A DNA stretch of 12,104 nucleotides from NCBI GenBank assembly GCA_041481445.1, contig JBGPBV010000185.1, forward strand, positions 1 to 12,104, given 5' to 3'. Of the stretch, positions 7,983-12,104 are shown one piece after another (within the stretch, counting starts at the first letter, position 1; each line of letters opens with the position of its first letter). Under the pieces are notes generated by a model. It saw only the letters and a program-made list of their open reading frames with translations, had not been told where the DNA came from and searched no databases. Position numbers and translations under genes: made by a program. The stretch comes from AA29 sp041481445. Lineage in GTDB: Bacteria; Acidobacteriota; Vicinamibacteria; Fen-336.

Positions 7983-8770
7983 AGGAGCGGGCCCGGCGCC
8001 CGCTGCTCGTCCGTCTGGAGGCTTCGGAGCTCGCTCCGGCGGCCTCCGGGGCGCCCCCGCGGCTGCTGGGCCGCCTCGACCTGCCCGCCGTCCGCCGCGA
8101 GCTGGAGGAGGCGGGCGTGCTCTCCGCCCTCGCCGCCCGCGGCTATCCCGATCCCGTGATCCGGATCGAGGTCGAGGCGGGCGAGCACCGCCTCGTCGTC
8201 GCCCCCGCGGAGGGCGGCGGGAGCCTGGTCGACCTGCGCCTGGCGGAGGGGGCCCTCGCCTCCGAGGATCCGCTCCTGCGCGCGCACGGCGTGGCCCTCC
8301 TCTCCGTGATCGCCGTGCACTGGCTGGCCCTGCAGGACCCGCGCGCCGCCTTCACGGCGGAGCGGCCGCGGCTCCCCGGGCAGAGCCACCCCGGCCTCGG
8401 GCTCGGGCGCCACCTCTACACGCGCGTGCTGGGTTGGGCGGAGGCCTGGGGCAAGGACGCGCTCGTCAACGTGCCCGCGTACTTCCACAACGCGAGGTTC
8501 TACGCGCCTCCGTTCGCGTTCCTCTCCGCGGCCGAGCAGGGGCGGTTCGAGGCGCTCGTGCGCGACCTGGCCGGCCGGCCGGTGTCCGAGGCCTCGGCGG
8601 CGGTGGAGACGGGTCGGGTCGTGGACACGTCCACGGGCGAGCCGGTCGTCTGGGCGCCGGGCCCGATGGCGGCCACCCTCCGCGCCCCCTTGCGCGCGTA
8701 CCTCGCGTCCGAGGACTACGTGCGGGCGGCGGCGGGAGCGCGCACCGCCCATCGGTACGGTCTGCGGTAG
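7979..8770 (+). CDS. Uncharacterised protein with a GNAT-like segment
   Basis: The 263-aa soluble protein is not in a family I can name. Residues 29-130 alternate strands and helices (RLDLPAVRRELEEAG; IRIEVEAGEHRLVV; LRAHGVALLSVIAVHWLAL). The most structured part is 133-193: PGQSHPGLGLGRHLYTRVLGWAEAWGKD, then ALVNVPAYFHNARFYAPPFAFL. This order of glycine-rich turn, helix, strand, 'N.A.FY' helix and short strand resembles motifs A and B of GNAT acetyltransferases, with HPGLGLGR in place of Q/RxxGxG/A. The C-terminal part, 205-263, holds a small hairpin (GRVVDTSTGEPVVWAPG) and a helix. There is no signal peptide or membrane span. It overlaps the CDF gene by ATGA and ends 6 bp from the convergent DUF971 gene, so it is last in the operon. 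The acetyltransferase idea is inference only. Confidence 0.8.
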   Translation: MKERARRPLLVRLEASELAPAASGAPPRLLGRLDLPAVRRELEEAGVLSALAARGYPDPVIRIEVEAGEHRLVVAPAEGGGSLVDLRLAEGALASEDPLLRAHGVALLSVIAVHWLALQDPRAAFTAERPRLPGQSHPGLGLGRHLYTRVLGWAEAWGKDALVNVPAYFHNARFYAPPFAFLSAAEQGRFEALVRDLAGRPVSEASAAVETGRVVDTSTGEPVVWAPGPMAATLRAPLRAYLASEDYVRAAAGARTAHRYGLR

Positions 8771-8776
8771 CGGAGC

Positions 8777-9103
8777 CTAGCGCTTCTCCCCCCCGCAATC
8801 GTCGCAAGGGCAGAGCCCGCGCAGCAGGCGGAAGCTGTAGATGCCGGTGCTGTGCCCGTCCTGCCAGGTCAGCCCGAGCGCGTAGTTTCCGACGCCCTCG
8901 AGGTGGACGAGCTCCTGGCCGTGCAGGTCGAGGTAGCGCGCGACGGGCGCGTGGCCCTGGCATCCCGCGCACGGGCACCAGCTCCGGAGGTAGTCGAGCG
9001 GATAGGCCGAGGTGTGGCCGTCGTCCCAGGTGACGACGACGCGGCGCGCGCCCTTCTCGTGGCGCACCTCCGTCGGTTCCGGGTGCGGGGTCCAGGCAGG
9101 CAC
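8777..9103 (-). CDS. DUF971 / gamma-butyrobetaine hydroxylase-like N-terminal domain protein
   Basis: The 108-aa protein is a stand-alone DUF971 domain (PF06155), known as the N-terminal module of gamma-butyrobetaine dioxygenases and as a small free protein often encoded near Fe-S carriers such as Mrp. Visible hallmarks are VTWDDGHTSAYPLDYLRSWCPCAGCQGH (24-51), VGNYALGLTWQDGHSTGIYSF (71-91), and a C-terminal CPCDDC. Cysteines C43, C45, C48 and C98, C100, C103 form two CxCxxC clusters, richer than in many relatives that keep only one, so metal binding is likely but not shown. The start is GTG with no Shine-Dalgarno; a TACGAT -10-like box lies 6 nt upstream. The FHA gene ends 31 bp upstream on the same strand, so read-through expression is also possible. 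Confidence 0.88.
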   Translation of the reverse strand: MPAWTPHPEPTEVRHEKGARRVVVTWDDGHTSAYPLDYLRSWCPCAGCQGHAPVARYLDLHGQELVHLEGVGNYALGLTWQDGHSTGIYSFRLLRGLCPCDDCGGEKR

Positions 9104-9109
9104 GTCGGG

Positions 9110-9115
9110 ATCGTA
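9110..9115 (-). promoter_or_regulatory. -10-like box directly before the DUF971 start
   Basis: TACGAT on the reverse strand matches the -10 consensus at 4 of 6 bases and ends 6 nt before the GTG. Transcription would therefore begin at or next to the start codon. No -35 match is seen at normal spacing. It is one of three such arrangements in the window. Confidence 0.22.
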
Positions 9116-9134
9116 ACAGGGGAACGAGGACGGA

Positions 9135-10520
9135 TCAGGGCAGGTCGAACTTGACGTCGTGCGTCTTGAGGTCCTGGCCGACGTTGTCGCGGATGGTGAG
9201 GCGGGCGATGTAGGAGCCGGGGGGGGCGTCGCTGAAGTTGAGGGTGTTCGTGAACTCGGCGGAGGCGCCGGTGGCCTGGTCGGTCCGCTCGCGCAGCGTC
9301 TCCAGGCCCATGCGGCTCAGGGCGGGGAGGGTCTTGCCGTCCGGCCCGAGCGTCTCCAGGTCCTCGGCCAGGTCCATGCGGTAGCCGTCGCCGTCGGGCT
9401 TGACCGCGAAGCCGGTGACGCGGACCTTGATGCCGACCCGCACGCCCGCGCCCGCCGGCTCCTTGGTGAGGTCGATCGTCTCGACCTTCAGGTTCTCGCC
9501 GCCGCCCGGCCCCCCGCCGGCGCCGCCCCCGGGCCCGCCACCTCCCTGGGCCGACATGGCCGCCTCCCCCTCGAACTTGATGTCGTCGATCTTCCACTGG
9601 CCGGACTGCTTGACGAGCTCGTAGGTGACGGTCTCCTTCGCGCCCGAGGCCGCCATGAGGAACCCCTCGAGGTGACCGCGGTCGTTGTTGATCGAGCGGT
9701 TCGAGAACGTCGTGTCGCTGTTCTCCTTGAGCCCGGGATGGCGGCCCACGAAGGCGGCGAAGTCGGCCGAGGTGTGCGACTGGCGGTAGGCGTCGCTCAT
9801 GCGGCCGTAGGCGGCGTCGAGATCGCCCTTCTTGATGTCGGCGATCTGCGCGTGCACGGCGTCGACCGCGCCGCGGGTGCCGACGAACGCCGCGCCGAAG
9901 ATCAGGCCGAAGATGACCACCCCGAGGGCCAGGCACCCGCAGCAGCCGAGGCCGATCCAGAAGACGGGGGAGCGGCCCTTCCTGGGCGCCAGCGGCGGCG
10001 CCCCCATCGGCGGCACCGGCGAGGCGGGGAAGACCACCCCTGGAGGGGGCGGGCCGGGCATGCGCGGCGGTGGCGGCGGCGGGGGCGGCGGAGCGCCCGC
10101 GCGCGGCGGGAGCGGCGGCGGTCCTCCGCCCGCGGGCGGCCCCGGCGGCGGGGGCGGCGGCGCCAGCGGGCTCGACTGGATCACCGTGACTTCCGGCATC
10201 CCGCCGGTGACGATGGTGGCCCCGACGTCGTCCTCCGCGCCCTCGATCTCCACGTGGTAGGCGACGGCGCCGAAGCGCAGCTCCTGCCCGTGGCGCAGCG
10301 TGCTCTCGACGATGCGCTGGCTGTCCAGGAAGGTGCCGTTCGCGCTTCCCTGATCGACGACGGCCCATTCGTCGCCGCGACGCTCGATGCGGGCGTGGCG
10401 GCGCGAGACGGATCCGTCGCTGACGATGATCTCGCAGGTCGGGTCGCGGCCCACGAGGCTGGTCTCGCTCGTCACATCGACGGCGGGCCCGGACGCGGGG
10501 ACCAGGCGCAGAGCGGCCAT
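9135..10520 (-). CDS. FHA-domain membrane protein with Pro-rich linker, NTF2-like and C-terminal beta domains
   Basis: The 461-aa protein starts with a forkhead-associated domain (1-92), which binds phosphothreonine peptides. The key residues are present: G24-R25, the SxxH motif S39/H42, and N61-G62. A proline-rich linker (about 117-185) follows. Next is one membrane helix (186-213) that begins with a cysteine cluster, GCCGC (192-196). Residues 215-318 resemble an NTF2/SnoaL-type fold seen in small 'DUF4878-like' domains (VHAQIADIKKGDLDAAYGRM; the strand QWKIDDIKFEG). A glycine-rich spacer (326-341) leads to a beta-rich domain (342-461). The N-terminal FHA should face the cytoplasm and the C-terminal half the periplasm or exterior. 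No kinase or phosphatase is in the window to supply its ligand. The start is firm: AGGAGG lies 6 nt before the ATG. Confidence 0.92.
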   Translation of the reverse strand: MAALRLVPASGPAVDVTSETSLVGRDPTCEIIVSDGSVSRRHARIERRGDEWAVVDQGSANGTFLDSQRIVESTLRHGQELRFGAVAYHVEIEGAEDDVGATIVTGGMPEVTVIQSSPLAPPPPPPGPPAGGGPPPLPPRAGAPPPPPPPPPRMPGPPPPGVVFPASPVPPMGAPPLAPRKGRSPVFWIGLGCCGCLALGVVIFGLIFGAAFVGTRGAVDAVHAQIADIKKGDLDAAYGRMSDAYRQSHTSADFAAFVGRHPGLKENSDTTFSNRSINNDRGHLEGFLMAASGAKETVTYELVKQSGQWKIDDIKFEGEAAMSAQGGGGPGGGAGGGPGGGENLKVETIDLTKEPAGAGVRVGIKVRVTGFAVKPDGDGYRMDLAEDLETLGPDGKTLPALSRMGLETLRERTDQATGASAEFTNTLNFSDAPPGSYIARLTIRDNVGQDLKTHDVKFDLP

Positions 10521-10526
10521 GAGCTT

Positions 10527-10532
10527 CCTCCT
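10527..10532 (-). promoter_or_regulatory. Ribosome binding site of the FHA gene
   Basis: AGGAGG within GAGGAGGAAG on the reverse strand ends 6 nt before the ATG at 10520. This is the strongest Shine-Dalgarno in the window and fixes the start. Confidence 0.75.
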
Positions 10533-10567
10533 CGGTCGGCGCGGGCGAAATTAGGCTGGGCGCGGGG

Positions 10568-10597
10568 ATTCTAGGGGGGCAAGTCCGGCCCCGTCAA
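10568..10597 (-). promoter_or_regulatory. Sigma70-like promoter of the FHA gene
   Basis: TTGACG (10597-10592; 5 of 6) and TAGAAT (10573-10568; 5 of 6) lie 18 bp apart on the reverse strand. Predicted transcription start is near 10561, giving a leader of about 40 nt that carries the AGGAGG site. Confidence 0.6.
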
Positions 10598-10650
10598 TGA
10601 GCCAACGCACCCCCCCGCCGCCCGCCCGCCGTGTGTGTCGCGCCCCTTCG

Positions 10651-10680
10651 TTGACCGGCGTCGGTGAAGGATCCTACAAT
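10651..10680 (+). promoter_or_regulatory. Sigma70-like promoter of resB
   Basis: TTGACC (10651-10656; 5 of 6) and TACAAT (10675-10680; 5 of 6) lie 18 bp apart, the same spacer as the divergent FHA promoter. The predicted start, about 10687, leaves only about 7 nt before the ATG at 10694, and that stretch is pyrimidine-rich with no Shine-Dalgarno. The mRNA would be nearly leaderless. Confidence 0.55.
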
Positions 10681-10693
10681 CGGTCTCTTCCGT

Positions 10694-12104
10694 ATGGGCC
10701 CGCGATCCCTCTTCGACCGGCTCTACGACGGCCTGGCCTCTCTACGCCTGGCCGTCGTCGTCATGTGCAGCCTCGGCCTCACCTGCCTGCTGGCGACGAT
10801 CTACGAGTCCAAGAACGGCACCGCCGCCGTCCAGCGCGAGGTGTACCAGACGGGATGGTTCGCCGGCATCCTGGCCCTCCTCGGCGTCAACATCTTCTGC
10901 GCGATGATGAAGCGCTACCCGTGGAAGCCGCACCACACGGGCTTCGTCATGGCGCACATCGGGATCCTGACCCTCCTCGTGGGCTCGCTCGTGTCGCTGC
11001 ATTTCGGCATGGACGGGAACATGGCCCTCTACGAGGGGGAGACGGGCGACCGGGTGTCCCTCCTCCACAAGTCGCTGCAGGTCACGATGCCCGGCCGCGC
11101 GCCGGGCGTGTTCCCGGTGACGCTCGAGAAGAGCCCACCCCGTCCCGGGCACGAGCGCCGGTTCGCGCTCCCCGGCGGGGACCTCACGCTCGTGGCCGAG
11201 GACTTCCTGCCCCACGTCGAGGTCAAGGAGGAGTACGCGGCGTCGGCGGACGGCCCGCCCGCCCTGCACTTCCTCCTCGACAACCCGTTCGCCAAGCAGG
11301 ACGGCTGGCTCTCCCTCGAAGGGCCCGCCACCTCGCGCGCCAGCTTCGGGCCGGCCACGGTCTCGCTGCGCCCGGTGGCCTCGGAGGCGGAAGCGCGCGC
11401 GGCCGCCCCGCCCTCCGGCGGCAACGAGGTCGCGTTCCTCCTCGCCCCCTCCGGCGTGCTGTCGTATGCGATCGGGACGCGCGAGGGGCCCGGGCCGCGG
11501 GGGACGGTGAAGGAAGGCGAAGCCGTCGAGACGCCGTGGATGGGGATGAAGGTCGTGGTGCAGAAGCTCCTGCCCCACGCCGAGCACCATCACGCGATCG
11601 CCCCCGCGCCGGTGCCGGCGCGGGACGAGCGGCAGCAGCCGGCGGTGAAGGTGCACCTCGAGGGCCCGGCCGGACGCTCGCCCTCGGAGTGGGTGCCCTG
11701 GACGGAATCGCGCGTCCTGGCCGTGGCCGGCCTCGGTCCCGCGCGCGTGGGCTACCGCGCCCCCGAGGTCACGGTGCCGTTCAAGATGACGTTGCTCGAC
11801 TTCAACTCCGACAAGTATCCGGGGTCGAGCATGGCCGCGACGTACGAGAGCTGGGTGCGCCTGGACGACCCCGAGCGGGGCGTCTCCGAGCACCACATCT
11901 CGATGAACCACCCCCTCCACTATCGTGGCTACATCTTCTTCCAGAGCTCGTTCGTCGAGGGGGAGCCGATGATGTCGATCTTCTCGGTCGCCCGGTCGCC
12001 GGGGCTGCCCCTCGTCTACGTGGGGACGACCCTGATCGCCTGCGGCGTGATCTGGATGTTCTACCTCAAGCCCTATCTCGCCCGGCGGCAGGCCGCCCGG
12101 GCCC
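10694..12104 (+). CDS. resB: Cytochrome c biogenesis protein ResB/Ccs1 (3' end outside the window)
   Basis: An uninterrupted frame of 470 codons runs to the window end. ResB (Ccs1/CcsB) works with ResC/CcsA in System II to carry haem across the membrane and attach it to apocytochrome c outside. Three N-terminal helices lie at about 18-36 (LRLAVVVMCSLGLTCLLATIY), 54-73 and 83-103. A large extracytoplasmic domain of about 330 residues follows, then a fourth helix (about 438-457). Near its end is the family signature MNHPLHYRGYIFFQSSF, then LPLVYVGTTLIACGVIWMFYLKPYL. The length already equals a full ResB, so either the stop is just beyond the window or ResB is fused to CcsA, as in some lineages. 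A histidine-rich patch, HAEHHHA, lies in the external domain (codons near 11577-11597). The divergent FHA gene shares the promoter region. Confidence 0.92.
   Translation, partial: MGPRSLFDRLYDGLASLRLAVVVMCSLGLTCLLATIYESKNGTAAVQREVYQTGWFAGILALLGVNIFCAMMKRYPWKPHHTGFVMAHIGILTLLVGSLVSLHFGMDGNMALYEGETGDRVSLLHKSLQVTMPGRAPGVFPVTLEKSPPRPGHERRFALPGGDLTLVAEDFLPHVEVKEEYAASADGPPALHFLLDNPFAKQDGWLSLEGPATSRASFGPATVSLRPVASEAEARAAAPPSGGNEVAFLLAPSGVLSYAIGTREGPGPRGTVKEGEAVETPWMGMKVVVQKLLPHAEHHHAIAPAPVPARDERQQPAVKVHLEGPAGRSPSEWVPWTESRVLAVAGLGPARVGYRAPEVTVPFKMTLLDFNSDKYPGSSMAATYESWVRLDDPERGVSEHHISMNHPLHYRGYIFFQSSFVEGEPMMSIFSVARSPGLPLVYVGTTLIACGVIWMFYLKPYLARRQAARA

Noticed and set aside
9159..10574. 471-aa plus-strand frame opposite the FHA gene
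   Set aside because: Antisense shadow; the FHA domain, membrane helix, promoter and Shine-Dalgarno all support the minus strand.
10742..11920. 392-aa minus-strand frame opposite resB
   Set aside because: Antisense shadow of a clear ResB; His/Arg-rich without motifs.

Overview
The window is about 12.1 kb of very GC-rich bacterial chromosome (third codon positions are overwhelmingly G or C). It carries nine clear protein genes, two of them cut by the window edges, plus one doubtful leader ORF. I see no tRNA, rRNA, insertion sequence, phage gene or CRISPR array. Gene content (MutS2, DnaG, LarB, System II ResB, DUF971, an FHA protein with a proline-rich linker) suggests a free-living, GC-rich, non-Firmicute bacterium such as Acidobacteriota, Myxococcota or a related soil or sediment lineage. 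The phylum cannot be fixed from this sequence.

Layout. (1) 1-2553, minus strand: mutS2, followed 2 bp later by the first 19 codons of what reads as dnaG (DNA primase); a perfect TTGACA lies just past the larB stop, about 200 bp upstream of mutS2. (2) 2766-3599, minus: larB, a nickel-pincer-cofactor enzyme with both catalytic residues, starting at a GTG behind a short leader that can fold in two exclusive ways. (3) 3600-3858: a 259-bp divergent control region with an AT-rich patch, a candidate larB promoter, and a possible 23-codon leader ORF whose stop overlaps the next start (ATGA). (4) 3859-8770, plus: four genes in a row: a membrane family-2 glycosyltransferase of the cellulose/mannan synthase type, a 561-aa Rossmann (extended-SDR-like) protein of unknown substrate, a zinc-type cation diffusion facilitator, and an uncharacterised protein with a GNAT-like segment. 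The last three are joined by a 2-bp gap and an ATGA overlap. (5) 8777-10520, minus: an FHA-domain membrane protein and a downstream DUF971 protein, converging with the previous operon across 6 bp. (6) 10521-10693: a compact divergent promoter region with two good sigma70-like promoters. (7) 10694-end, plus: ResB/Ccs1 cytochrome c assembly protein, running off the window.

No stretch over 300 bp lacks a gene. The longest gaps are 2554-2765, 3600-3858 and 10521-10693; all three are described. The sequence does not show one new multi-gene defence or biosynthetic system. The parts most worth following are the Rossmann/CDF/GNAT-like operon, the switch-like larB leader, a set of genes whose -10 boxes sit almost on the start codon (apparent near-leaderless mRNAs), and a MutS2 whose Smr domain has lost the usual LDLRG signature and whose linker holds two micro-repeats.
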